From Clostridia bacterium (GTDB lineage: Bacteria; Bacillota; Clostridia; Oscillospirales; CAG-272): DNA of 64,000 nt. A program made the position numbers and the translations under genes. The notes beneath the pieces are model-generated. The model searched no databases and was not told where the DNA came from. It saw nothing but the letters and a program-made list of their open reading frames with translations. This document shows positions 34,067 to 42,372 of this stretch, one piece after another; positions within the stretch are counted from its first letter, which is position 1, and the number at the start of each line of letters is the position of its first letter. The stretch covers positions 124,001 through 188,000 of the forward strand of contig JAFUQU010000038.1 of NCBI GenBank assembly GCA_017472255.1. Reading direction: 5' to 3'.

Positions 34067-35530
34067 ATGTCTAAAGGTGCCAGAAGCCGCGAAGCAAACG
34101 CGGAAAAGCAAAAACTCAAGCACGAACGTGAAGTTCAGGAAGCAAAGATGCGAAAGGTTCGCAAAATTACAGCTATTGTCACCACCGCAGTCATCCTGCT
34201 CCTCGTCATCGTCACCGTTGTTGGTACACTGATTTACAACTCGTACATGGACAAAGGCGAATATCTGCGTGAAGAAATTGCCGCCAGCTCGGTCAACATT
34301 GATGTTGACGGCGCGATGATGAATTACTTCTTCAATGATACGTACAACACCTTCGTGCAGTATTACGGCAGTTACGTGGAATATTATGGACTCAGCTCCA
34401 CGACCTCGCTAAAGAAGCAGGAAATCACCGAAGGACAGACCTGGTTTGAGTATTTCATGTCCGGCGCGCAGACCACCGTCACCAATGTCCTGATGCTCAA
34501 TGAAAGCGCCGCCGCTAACGGTGTCTCCCTCACTGCGGACGAGATTGCCGCGATGAAGTCACGCTGCGAGCGAATTGATGCCAGCCTTTACGGTCGCGGC
34601 GTCAACAGCGAGGATATTTACAACGCAAAAATTCTGGAGGCGCTGGCTTACAAGTATCAATCGATGAAGTGGGATGAATTTACGCCCAGCACCAGCGAAA
34701 TCCAGAAATACTACAATGAAAACAAGTACGATTTCCAGACCGCAAGCTATATGTGCTACAACATCCCGTGGTCGGACGATGGTCTGACGCAGGAAGAAGC
34801 CAAAAAACTGGCCGATGAGCTGGCTGCCGCCAAGACTATGGACGAATACAAAGCCATTGTCAAGCGCGAGATTCTGGCCGATACCCCGGATGTTAGCGAG
34901 GAAGATCTGAACACCGCTCTGGAAAACCTCAACTATGAGGGCGCCACCTACAGTGAAGGGAACGAAATCTACGACTGGGCATTCGGCGAAGCCAAGCTGT
35001 ATGATACGAAGATTTTCACCCGCGATGAATATTCCATGTACAGCGTCTTTATGCTGACCGCAGAGCCTGTTACCGATGAAAGCGAAACCGTCGATGTACG
35101 CCACATTCTCTTCACCGCCGACGCCTATGGAAGCGCGGCAAAGGCTCTGAAGAAGGCTGAGGAAGTGCTGGCCGCCTTCAACGCAGGCGATAAGAGCGAG
35201 GAATCCTTCGCGCTGCTGGCACTGGAATGGTCGGAGGACAGCGGTTCCTACTATGACGGCGGTCTTTACACCAACGTTGCCGAGGGCGAGATGGTTACGG
35301 AATTCAACGACTGGTGCTTCGACTCCGCCCGCAAGACCGGTGATGTGGAGATCATCGAAACCAGCTATGGCTATCACATCATGTACTTCCAGGGTGAAGG
35401 TCTGAATGCATGGCAGTCTGAGGTTGAAACCACTCTTATCAACGAGAAGCTGGACGCTTTCACTGAGGAAGAATCCGCCAAGTATACCGTCGAGTTTGAC
35501 ACCCGCGTGCTGAATATGATTCCCGGCTGA
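34067..35530 (+). CDS. Membrane-anchored parvulin-type peptidyl-prolyl isomerase (PrsA-like foldase)
   Basis: A 487-aa protein with a very basic cytoplasmic N-terminus (about residues 1-32), one membrane segment (about 34-57), a SurA-N/trigger-like helical region with DEIAAMKSRCERID, and a C-terminal PpiC domain containing VDVRHILF, ALEWSEDSGSYYDGG and ETSYGYHIMYF, all parvulin hallmarks. It likely folds secreted proteins outside the membrane. It is anchored by an uncleaved helix and not by a lipobox as in B. subtilis PrsA. CGGAGG precedes the ATG; no clear sigma-A promoter is seen in the 160-bp upstream gap. Confidence 0.88.
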   Translation: MSKGARSREANAEKQKLKHEREVQEAKMRKVRKITAIVTTAVILLLVIVTVVGTLIYNSYMDKGEYLREEIAASSVNIDVDGAMMNYFFNDTYNTFVQYYGSYVEYYGLSSTTSLKKQEITEGQTWFEYFMSGAQTTVTNVLMLNESAAANGVSLTADEIAAMKSRCERIDASLYGRGVNSEDIYNAKILEALAYKYQSMKWDEFTPSTSEIQKYYNENKYDFQTASYMCYNIPWSDDGLTQEEAKKLADELAAAKTMDEYKAIVKREILADTPDVSEEDLNTALENLNYEGATYSEGNEIYDWAFGEAKLYDTKIFTRDEYSMYSVFMLTAEPVTDESETVDVRHILFTADAYGSAAKALKKAEEVLAAFNAGDKSEESFALLALEWSEDSGSYYDGGLYTNVAEGEMVTEFNDWCFDSARKTGDVEIIETSYGYHIMYFQGEGLNAWQSEVETTLINEKLDAFTEEESAKYTVEFDTRVLNMIPG

Positions 35531-35572
35531 TATGTCTCATTGAAGCAAAGAACTGCAAAAAAATTTCCTGAA

Positions 35573-35616
35573 AAACAGACTATGTCCAAAGGAAAAGAGG
35601 ACATAGTCTGTTTTTT
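35573..35616 (+). terminator. Intrinsic terminator after the PpiC gene
   Basis: A perfect 15-bp stem (35573-35587 with 35599-35613) with an 11-nt loop and a run of T. Confidence 0.92.
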
Positions 35617-35620
35617 GTGG

Positions 35621-35626
35621 TATAAT
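35621..35626 (+). promoter_or_regulatory. Extended -10 promoter for the DUF4085 gene
   Basis: TATAAT preceded by TGG, an extended -10, lies directly after the terminator and about 40 nt before the ATG. No good -35 element is visible. Confidence 0.5.
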
Positions 35627-35664
35627 GTTAGTTGATGAAAAAAGAACTGCAAAAAAGATAATTT

Positions 35665-36078
35665 ATGAAATATTTTACGAAAGACTGGTTTGAGAAAATG
35701 CAGCACTCCAGCCAGCAAGCGACTGCCGACGCTTATGCGCAGAATCTGCACAAGCAGTTCGGCGACAGCCTGCCGGAGTTCTATAAGAACTTCCGGCTGC
35801 ACGACTGCCGCCTGAAGGATTACGGTATGCAGGGTGAGGATTATAGCATCACCATCGCGTCAGACTGCATGAGCGGTCTGAAACAGGTGATCTTCCGTAA
35901 AGCCACAGTGCTTAAACAGGATGACACAATTGAAAAAGCCTCGTGGCTATACGATGAGCTGTATCGTACCTATAACGGCTATCAGCTGCACGCACTGCTT
36001 TTTCGCAGGGGACAGCTGATCGAGTTCACCGTGGCTTGCAGGGATGTAACGCTTATATCGGCAGAAACATCGCGTTGA
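35665..36078 (+). CDS. DUF4085-family protein
   Basis: A 137-aa soluble protein starting MKYFTKDWFEKMQ, the typical opening of the DUF4085 family, followed by FYKNFRLHDCRLKDY and a beta-rich C-terminal part. The function is unknown. It has no signal peptide or membrane segment. Its last 26 nt overlap the 3' end of the convergent M14 peptidase gene. Confidence 0.75.
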   Translation: MKYFTKDWFEKMQHSSQQATADAYAQNLHKQFGDSLPEFYKNFRLHDCRLKDYGMQGEDYSITIASDCMSGLKQVIFRKATVLKQDDTIEKASWLYDELYRTYNGYQLHALLFRRGQLIEFTVACRDVTLISAETSR

Positions 36079-38434
36079 ACAGCAGCTTGAACGTCCCCTC
36101 CTGCTGCACACGGAACTCGGGATTGAAGGTGTACAGCAGAATGTCGCCCTTGCCAAACGGCGCGCGAAGCATACAGGGCGTGCCCGACAAATGCTGCTCG
36201 CCTACCACATAGCCGTTCACATACGGTCGCTCGACAAACCGCGCCAGCACTTCCACACGGCCATTGGTATCCATAGGCCGGAAAATCGGCCCGTCGGAGT
36301 GGGTCAGCGTGAAGCGCCGGGGCATACCGGCGGTCAGCGGATGCGGGACAATCTCCGCCGCCAGCTGGGAACCGTTGGTGGAATAATCCTTGCGCTGGAG
36401 CGATTCCGCCCGATCGCGGATGCCCAACGAGAACAGCGTATTGGCATACGCCCAGGATTTCTCCCACGCGATAAGCCGTCCGCCGCCACGGACAAACTCC
36501 TGTATCGAACGTCCGCCCGCAGAGGCCACGCCTCTCCGGTATTCAACAGGATAATTCGGATCCTCCACCTCGCCGGCACGCAGTTCCTCCGCCCGGTCGC
36601 CGGGGAGAATCAGCACGTCCAAATCAGCCGGAACACCGTTCTCCCGAATTTCCTTATCCATCACAATGCGGTAATCGAAGCCGTACATCCGCAGCAGACT
36701 GCGAGTATAACCCTCCTCCTCATTCCATGTGGCGCTTTTTTTGAGCAGTCCCACCACAGCACGCCGGATCGGCAGACGATCGGGCGCGCTTTCTTTATGG
36801 AAAGAGCCGTCCGCGCTCCGCCAGAGCGCCGTGCCGTCCGCCAGAGCCGCGTTGGCAAGGCGATAGCTTTCGTTCTCATTGCCCGGCAGCGGGAAGGTGC
36901 AGACTGTATCCTTCACCGTGTACAAAGAACACGGCGTATTCCCTGCCGTATAGGGCGCCAGCAAATCGTCGGGCAGCGGCTCGTCAGCCGTGAGCACCTG
37001 CACGCCCATGCAAAGCGCCATGGACAGATTCGCCGTATCGGTCACGCGCACCGAACCGTCCGGATTGCGCGGCGACGTGCCGACAGGATAAGGCGAAGCG
37101 TCCAGAAACGCCTTTACAACCGCATATTTCGGCTGTGCGAGCGGCACAATCACGCTGCCCGCGCCGTACCGCCGCCCGCCGCTGACAAAATCCCGGGCGG
37201 CACAGTACATATCCACCCGCTGATTTTCAAGCAGTCCCAGCAGTGTGCGCATGGCCGACGGGTCGTGCTGCTCCGTGGGGAAGATATACGCTTGCTCAAC
37301 GCTTTTTTTGCCGCGCTCGGTCTGATATTCCGCTTTCATCACCATCCGGCGGAGGATATCCTCCCGATTATGGGCAGCGTATTTTAACAGCGACAGCGAC
37401 GCGATGCGAATCTGCTCCACGATATCCGACAGATGCCACTCTCCGCCCGACCACGGGTCGGGGCAGACCGCTGTAGGCAGGAGAAGTCCCCGGTAGCTGT
37501 CCGGATGAATAACAACCGGCGTGGCGATGCGCACATCCGCGTTCTCGGTCAGCATACCGGCGATATTATGCAGAGAGCCTGTACCGTAGAAAGTGGAGAT
37601 AGGGAAAGAGTTGAACCGCTTATCCCCCGAAACAACACCCCGCCGTCCGGCAGCCGCCAGCGCCGTCGCCATATGCGCGCCGTAGAGCGATGTCTCCCGC
37701 TGAACTATGGGACAGTACGGCTCATACAGAGGATCGCTGAAGGGCGCGATACTCATGCGCTCCTCGTCGGGGCATTGATGGTGATGATCCTGAAAAATCT
37801 GCGGCATCCAGGTTCGAATCAGAATATCGTTCAGATAGTGGGATTCAGCTAGAATTTCGCGCATGGCGTCCCGGTTGTTGGAATGCCCCGCCCAGTTGTG
37901 GCGCAGATAGGGCGAACAGATTCCCTCATGGCGGGTACCCAGATATTTGTTGTACCAGTCGGTGAAAATGATCTCGCCGTCCGGCTCGCTGCATGGGGAG
38001 ATGATGAAAATCACGTTGTCCAGAACATCCAGAAGTTCCCCATCCTGCGCGCTCACCAGCTCATAAAGAATGCCCGGCACTGCCTGCGGTCCGCCGACTT
38101 CATTGGAGTGCAGACCGTAGCTCTGGAAGCAGACCGCCTTTCCCCCGTGAATCTGTTCCTCCAGGGCATCCTTATTCTGCCCGCGCGGGTCGGCAAGGCT
38201 CATGGAGATGCGGCGGTATTTCTCCAGATTCCGGAGATTCTCCGCCGAGGAAACATAGAGAATCAGAAAGGGATTGCCCTCGCTGGATAAGCCGACCTCG
38301 GTCAGCTTCACCCGATCCGATACCGAATCCGCCAGATGATAATAGCCGCAGAGCTTATCCCAGCGAATCATATGCCGGTCGCTGCCCGGTTCAAAGCCAA
38401 AATATTCCTTCGGCGAAGGGAGAGACGTATACAT
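36053..38434 (-). CDS. M14-family zinc carboxypeptidase-like metallopeptidase
   Basis: A 793-aa protein whose N-terminal ~350 residues form an M14 peptidase domain: zinc ligands HSNE in YGLHSNEVGGPQ (about residue 112), SEPDGE, HNWAGHSNNRDAM, and a DHHHQ motif. The rest is a large accessory region with a possible glutamine-amidotransferase-like fold (LDVLILPGDRAEEL, IQEFVRGGGRLIAWE), as in other large M14 proteins of gut bacteria. No signal peptide is seen, so it seems intracellular. AGGAGA lies 7 nt before the ATG, behind its own promoter. Confidence 0.85.
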   Translation of the reverse strand: MYTSLPSPKEYFGFEPGSDRHMIRWDKLCGYYHLADSVSDRVKLTEVGLSSEGNPFLILYVSSAENLRNLEKYRRISMSLADPRGQNKDALEEQIHGGKAVCFQSYGLHSNEVGGPQAVPGILYELVSAQDGELLDVLDNVIFIISPCSEPDGEIIFTDWYNKYLGTRHEGICSPYLRHNWAGHSNNRDAMREILAESHYLNDILIRTWMPQIFQDHHHQCPDEERMSIAPFSDPLYEPYCPIVQRETSLYGAHMATALAAAGRRGVVSGDKRFNSFPISTFYGTGSLHNIAGMLTENADVRIATPVVIHPDSYRGLLLPTAVCPDPWSGGEWHLSDIVEQIRIASLSLLKYAAHNREDILRRMVMKAEYQTERGKKSVEQAYIFPTEQHDPSAMRTLLGLLENQRVDMYCAARDFVSGGRRYGAGSVIVPLAQPKYAVVKAFLDASPYPVGTSPRNPDGSVRVTDTANLSMALCMGVQVLTADEPLPDDLLAPYTAGNTPCSLYTVKDTVCTFPLPGNENESYRLANAALADGTALWRSADGSFHKESAPDRLPIRRAVVGLLKKSATWNEEEGYTRSLLRMYGFDYRIVMDKEIRENGVPADLDVLILPGDRAEELRAGEVEDPNYPVEYRRGVASAGGRSIQEFVRGGGRLIAWEKSWAYANTLFSLGIRDRAESLQRKDYSTNGSQLAAEIVPHPLTAGMPRRFTLTHSDGPIFRPMDTNGRVEVLARFVERPYVNGYVVGEQHLSGTPCMLRAPFGKGDILLYTFNPEFRVQQEGTFKLLFNAMFLPI

Positions 38435-38484
38435 GACAATATCTCCTTAGTATTGAATTGAGGGAACAGATTGCTCCTGTTTGT

Positions 38485-38513
38485 ATTTTACTATAGAATC
38501 CGTCGGATGTAAA
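38485..38513 (-). promoter_or_regulatory. Promoter of the M14 peptidase gene
   Basis: TTTACA (38508-38513) and TAAAAT (38485-38490) on the minus strand, 17-bp spacing. Confidence 0.65.
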
Positions 38514-38546
38514 TAGCAGAATCGCTTTATCATATGCCATTTTTGC

Positions 38547-38578
38547 AAAAAGGACGGATGCAGTCCGTGCATCCGTCC
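38547..38578 (-). terminator. Intrinsic terminator of the aroD-SDR operon
   Basis: On the minus strand an 11-bp perfect stem GGACGGATGCA/TGCATCCGTCC with a 5-nt loop is followed by TTTTT. It lies 7 nt after the SDR stop. Confidence 0.9.
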
Positions 38579-38585
38579 CGGATAT

Positions 38586-39335
38586 TCAGTTTGTCGCGCC
38601 CAGACCGCCGAAGCAGCGTCCGCCGTCGATGACATAATTGTGCCCCGTGATGAAAGCAGCTTCATCCGAGCAAAGATAGTTGATCAACGACGCGATTTCC
38701 TCCGGCTTGCCCACACGACCGAAGTAGGTCTTCATCTGCGCCATAGCCGGACGGGTCAGCACCGGACCGGGCGATACGCAGCAGACGTTGATGCCTTCCT
38801 TCGCCACCTCCATGGCCAGCGACTTGGTGAAGGAGAAAATGCCGCCCTTGGACGTGGAATAATCCGTGCCGCCCTTGGCGCCCACCACGCCCGCCACCGA
38901 GCCAAGATTGATAATCTTGCCGTAGTGAGCATCGATCATATGGCGGATAACCGCGTGGGTCATGTACAGCGTGCCCATCAGATTCATCTTAATGCCGAAC
39001 TCGATGCGGGAAATCGGTACGTCGGCGAAGTTGCCCTGCATATTCAGGATGCGTCCCGAATGTCCGCCCACACAGTTGACCAGAATGTCGATGCGTCCAT
39101 AGGTTTCAAACACCTTTTTCGCCGCTGCACAGCATTCCTCATAGCTGGTGATATCCACCTTGATGGCCATACTGCCCAGCGCGTCGGCAACCTTCTGACC
39201 TTCCTCGATATTCATATCCACGATAACCGGGATAATGCCTTCCTTCGCGAATCGTTCGGCGGTAGCCCTGGCAATGCCGGAAGCCGCGCCGGTGACGATG
39301 GCGACTCTTTTGTCTGTTTTACTGTTCGAGTGCAT
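38586..39335 (-). CDS. Short-chain dehydrogenase/reductase
   Basis: A 249-aa classical SDR oxidoreductase: nucleotide-binding TGAASGIA, NCVGG in place of NNAG, the catalytic Ser in NLGSVAG, YSTSKGG with the Tyr-x-x-x-Lys pair, and SPGPVLT. Asp in IVDMN suggests NAD(H) preference. It overlaps the dehydroquinase-like gene by 17 nt, so the pair probably works on one substrate, perhaps a quinate/shikimate-like or sugar-acid compound; this is an inference. A start with GGAG 10 nt upstream is used. Confidence 0.9.
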   Translation of the reverse strand: MHSNSKTDKRVAIVTGAASGIARATAERFAKEGIIPVIVDMNIEEGQKVADALGSMAIKVDITSYEECCAAAKKVFETYGRIDILVNCVGGHSGRILNMQGNFADVPISRIEFGIKMNLMGTLYMTHAVIRHMIDAHYGKIINLGSVAGVVGAKGGTDYSTSKGGIFSFTKSLAMEVAKEGINVCCVSPGPVLTRPAMAQMKTYFGRVGKPEEIASLINYLCSDEAAFITGHNYVIDGGRCFGGLGATN

Positions 39336-40149
39336 CTGTTTTTATCTCCTCAAGAATGGATTTTGCCGTTCGGATCGGAGGCTGTACGAACGCATGGGTT
39401 TCATCATAGCGGGATACCGCGAAGCAGAGGCAGTTGCCCAGCGCCGCGCCGAAGATACGCGACAGCTTGCCCTTTTCACCGCCGCCGATGTATACAAAGG
39501 GCGTATGCAACTCCTGACGCAGGGTTACGATGGTCTTCAGCACCTCGCCAAGCTGAAGCTCACTGTTGCAGGGCGATACGATCTTCACGATATCTGGTCC
39601 TCTCTTTTCCATCTCCAGCGCCAGATCCACCGCCTGCTCGCAGGTCAGCTCCACCCCCACATGAGACGAAAGCAGCACCTCCGCGCCCTTGGCATGGACA
39701 CGCTCAATCAAATCCTTCTGACGCTCGATGATCTCGGGGCGAAGGGAAATTTCCGCCGGATTTGCGCTGACAAAGGAGAGATTGGAGCAGGCAAGACTGG
39801 ATTTGGAATCGTCGTCAAAGTAATGCGCCTGAATATCAACGCCTGCGGCACCACAGTCGATGGCGCGCATCTGCACCTCGAAGCGCTCCTCCCAGCCGGG
39901 AGCGGGATTGTTGAACGGAGTCTGCTCGGTGTAGAAAAGCGCCAGCACCGGACGCTTGGTGAAGGAGAACAGCTTCTTAAACGACTCGTCCGTCCGATCC
40001 TTCTCGGGCATCCAGTTGATGTGCAGGTCAAAGGCGTCCGCGCCTTCGTACTCGCCGTTCTTCATCGTCGCCATATTGGCAAGCGCGGAAGTTCCGCGAA
40101 GCACGCCGACGACAAAGGGCTTTTTCTGATATGCAAAGGTTTTCTTCAT
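39319..40149 (-). CDS. aroD: Type I 3-dehydroquinate dehydratase-like protein
   Basis: A 276-aa TIM-barrel protein resembling class I 3-dehydroquinases, which dehydrate 3-dehydroquinate through a Lys Schiff base. The N-terminal VVGVLRGTSALANM and DAFDLHINW, catalytic His in LLSSHVGVE, Schiff-base Lys in DIVKIVSPC and the C-terminal GALGNCLCFAV fit the family, though SSH replaces the common SxH context. The ATG at 40149 has AAAGGA about 7 nt upstream; the longer frame crosses the promoter. It is not in a shikimate biosynthetic context; a catabolic role with the SDR is possible. Confidence 0.72.
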   Translation of the reverse strand: MKKTFAYQKKPFVVGVLRGTSALANMATMKNGEYEGADAFDLHINWMPEKDRTDESFKKLFSFTKRPVLALFYTEQTPFNNPAPGWEERFEVQMRAIDCGAAGVDIQAHYFDDDSKSSLACSNLSFVSANPAEISLRPEIIERQKDLIERVHAKGAEVLLSSHVGVELTCEQAVDLALEMEKRGPDIVKIVSPCNSELQLGEVLKTIVTLRQELHTPFVYIGGGEKGKLSRIFGAALGNCLCFAVSRYDETHAFVQPPIRTAKSILEEIKTDALEQ

Positions 40150-40255
40150 GGGGTTGTCCTTTCGTAAATCAATTGCAGTTATGAATCCAGCATCGGAAAT
40201 CTGTCTGTTTTCGGATAGTAATCTTTCGTATAGCACAATGTGTCTGCCTGATAAA

Positions 40256-40284
40256 ATTATATCATGCGGTACTCCATATGCCAA
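40256..40284 (-). promoter_or_regulatory. Promoter of the aroD-SDR operon
   Basis: TTGGCA (40279-40284) and TATAAT (40256-40261) on the minus strand with 17-bp spacing. Confidence 0.72.
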
Positions 40285-40429
40285 TACAAAATTTGCTCCA
40301 GTTTATAAATTATGCTCAAACAATTTTACAAGATATCAGCATTGACGCAGTTCTTGGCTGTATCCAAAACCAGTAGATGTACTTCCTGCCTGGATTTATA
40401 ATTTCCGATTCACAATTTTTTCAAATATA

Positions 40430-40458
40430 TTGACAATCCGACCGAACCGGAGTATAAT
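40430..40458 (+). promoter_or_regulatory. Promoter of the third araC-type gene
   Basis: Consensus TTGACA (40430-40435) and TATAAT (40453-40458), 17-bp spacing. Confidence 0.85.
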
Positions 40459-40484
40459 TTTATTAACGAAAGCGAGGGATGCTC

Positions 40485-41312
40485 ATGAACCTGTCCAACG
40501 AAGGGCTGGATATTACCCACATTCCCGTGACCCGTGTCACATCCGCCGTTTACATCCGTCCAAACAATATTCTATTCACGAAAAACCGCCGCTGCTTCGG
40601 TATCTTCTACAAGCTGGAAGGAGCCAGCGAATGCCGTATTGGCTCACAAAGCTGGATTTTTGACCAATCCCATGTGATCATCCTCCCCATGGGCTGCACC
40701 TACGAAATCTATCCGCATGAAGTGGGGCGATCCGTCATGATCGAATTTCTCTGCAGTCCCGATTTCGAATACGACGTCTCCAAGGTTTACAGCTATGAGC
40801 TGTCAAACCCCGGGATAATCGCACGGCTTTTTTCCGAAGCTGAGCGTGTGTGGACATTTAAGAAAACCGCTTTTCAAAATCGCTGCCAGTCCATTCTATA
40901 TCAGATCTTTGCCGAGCTGGAGCAGGAATCCACTCGCAGCTATATAAACAGCAAGGTCAGCGCGCCCATCCACGCCGCGCAGAACTATCTGGAATCCCAT
41001 TATAACGATCCCGCCCTCAATACCGCCACGCTGGCTGAAATCGCCGGGCTGAGCCAGTCCTATTTCCGCAAGCTCTTTTTGCAGATTTATCGTATGTCCC
41101 CCGGACAGTATATCCAGATGATTCGCATGGAAAAAGCCAAGGATCTGCTGGGCATGGGCGGGTATAATGTGGGCGAGGTGGCTGAACTGGTGGGTTACGC
41201 CAACATCTTCTATTTCAGCAACGCCTTCAAAAAGGCGGTAGGCACCTCGCCCAGCGAATACGCCGCCCGGCTTCAGATGCCCAGCGACTCTCCTTCGATC
41301 AGCTGTTCGTAG
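40485..41312 (+). CDS. AraC-family transcriptional regulator
   Basis: A 275-aa protein with an N-terminal cupin-like domain (CRIGSQSWIFDQSHVIILPMG) and a C-terminal double helix-turn-helix containing LAEIAGLSQSYFRKLFLQ and VGEVAELVGYANIFYFSNAFKK. The ATG at 40485 is preferred because GAGGGA lies about 7 nt upstream; an ATG two codons earlier is too close to that site. It is divergent from the aroD-SDR pair and probably regulates it. Its last 40 nt overlap the convergent amidase-domain gene. Confidence 0.9.
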   Translation: MNLSNEGLDITHIPVTRVTSAVYIRPNNILFTKNRRCFGIFYKLEGASECRIGSQSWIFDQSHVIILPMGCTYEIYPHEVGRSVMIEFLCSPDFEYDVSKVYSYELSNPGIIARLFSEAERVWTFKKTAFQNRCQSILYQIFAELEQESTRSYINSKVSAPIHAAQNYLESHYNDPALNTATLAEIAGLSQSYFRKLFLQIYRMSPGQYIQMIRMEKAKDLLGMGGYNVGEVAELVGYANIFYFSNAFKKAVGTSPSEYAARLQMPSDSPSISCS

Positions 41313-41839
41313 CAGGCGCCCACAAAACGCTTGTCGGTACGGAAGCCGTCGATGTGAATGTATCGGATGCGCTGATAGTTGTACGTGGATAACGGGCGAT
41401 TGAAAGCGTTGTCGCTGTGCGCCGCCACCAGATAGCCGCGCCGGGAAAAACCAGTAACCAGCAGCGTGTGGAAGTAATCCCCCTCTGATCGGCCAAGCTG
41501 GATGACGTCGCCAAGCTCCAGCCCCCCCGCGTTCACTTCCCGTCCGAAGGGACCAAGTCCGACACCGACTCCCCCTTCTGCCGCGTTGTCGGTGAGGAAG
41601 TTGTACAGAAATTCCACCCCCGTCCACGCGGGTGCGCGGTCGTCGGCCGAGATGTAGTACCAGCCGAAGGTGGGAGCGAAGTTCATCTGGCAGGTACCTG
41701 CCAGCAGGCACTGGGAGATGAAATTGGTGCAGTTGCCTCCGCCTCCCGTGAAATCGTAGAAAAGCGGGTTGCGGTCGAAGGCCCAGCGGCGTGCGTAGGA
41801 AACGGCGCGTTCGCGGTCATAAGCGTGAGTTTCAGCCAT
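41273..41839 (-). CDS. Amidase_6-type cysteine amidase-domain protein
   Basis: A 188-aa protein with a putative cysteine amidase domain (Amidase_6 family): YARRWAFDRNP, the catalytic-Cys block GGGGNCTNFISQCLL, an aromatic-rich central part, GDVIQLGR and the candidate catalytic His in YFHTLLVTGF and AHSDN. Related domains are found in spore and wall-associated proteins of Firmicutes. There is no signal peptide. AAAGGTGG lies 7 nt before the ATG at 41839. A plausible but weak promoter lies just upstream, close to the IS element. Confidence 0.8.
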   Translation of the reverse strand: MAETHAYDRERAVSYARRWAFDRNPLFYDFTGGGGNCTNFISQCLLAGTCQMNFAPTFGWYYISADDRAPAWTGVEFLYNFLTDNAAEGGVGVGLGPFGREVNAGGLELGDVIQLGRSEGDYFHTLLVTGFSRRGYLVAAHSDNAFNRPLSTYNYQRIRYIHIDGFRTDKRFVGACYEQLIEGESLGI

Positions 41840-41917
41840 AATTGTACCACCTTTTTGTGTTTTGTTACAGCATATGCGAAAATCGACCGAAATGTTAAAA
41901 TGAAACCGTGCGAAAAA

Positions 41918-41942
41918 TGATATGCACCCCAAAAGTTAGACA
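41918..41942 (+). repeat. Left inverted repeat of the IS
   Basis: Imperfect match to the complement of 43204-43228, differing by one-base insertions. It also forms a hairpin with 41942-41958 that covers the orfA ribosome-binding site. Confidence 0.8.
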
Positions 41943-41963
41943 CTTTTGGAGGTGCATATTTTT

Positions 41964-42356
41964 ATGGCAAAAAAGGGACAAATTCAAAGAAAGTACTCGC
42001 CAGAATTCAAAATCCGTGTTATAATGGATATGCGGGAACACCATTTGTGCTATAACGAGGTAGTGAGGAAATATTGGGATATAACCAAGGGACAAGAGCA
42101 CAACTATCAAAAACAAGTGCAACGGTGGGAACGCATATACTTAGAAGAAGGAGCCGAAGGTCTGATGAAAGAAAGACGAGGCAGAGCTTGTAAGGCAAGT
42201 GGTTGTAACAAAGGACGTCCACCTAAGCTTGACCGAAAAGTAGAAGAAGATCTCATCGCCGAGAACCAAAGACTCAAAATGGAGATCGAGTACATAAAAA
42301 AACTGAGTGCCTTAGTTCTTGCGGAAGAGCAAAAGAACGGCAAAAAGCATTCATAA
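41964..42356 (+). CDS. IS3-family transposase OrfA
   Basis: A 130-aa protein from ATG 41964 (GGAGGTG about 9 nt upstream; a TTG at 41946 is less likely). An N-terminal helix-turn-helix (KYSPEFKIRVIMDM, VVRKYWDITKGQEHNYQKQVQRW) recognises the IS ends. A C-terminal leucine-zipper-like segment (LIAENQRLKMEIEYIKKLSAL) is for oligomerisation. Near its end the A7 run at 42296-42302 is a probable -1 frameshift site that creates the OrfAB fusion transposase. Confidence 0.92.
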   Translation: MAKKGQIQRKYSPEFKIRVIMDMREHHLCYNEVVRKYWDITKGQEHNYQKQVQRWERIYLEEGAEGLMKERRGRACKASGCNKGRPPKLDRKVEEDLIAENQRLKMEIEYIKKLSALVLAEEQKNGKKHS

Positions 42357-42372
42357 TTGCAGAACTAAGGCA
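42296..42372 (+). promoter_or_regulatory. Programmed -1 frameshift signal of the IS
   Basis: The slippery heptamer A AAA AAA is in the orfA frame at 42296-42302. Five nt later a 12-base stem tgccttagttct (42308-42319) pairs perfectly with 42361-42372, giving a stimulatory stem-loop with a 41-nt loop. The -1 frame is open from here to the end of orfB. Confidence 0.75.

Larger units (their letters stand above)
40150..40484. other. 335-bp intergenic region with divergent promoters
   Basis: It holds the minus-strand promoter of the aroD-SDR pair (40256-40284), a leader of about 100 nt without an evident regulatory fold, an AT-rich stretch (40285-40425) with no recognisable gene, and the plus-strand promoter of an araC-type gene (40430-40458). 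Confidence 0.7.
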
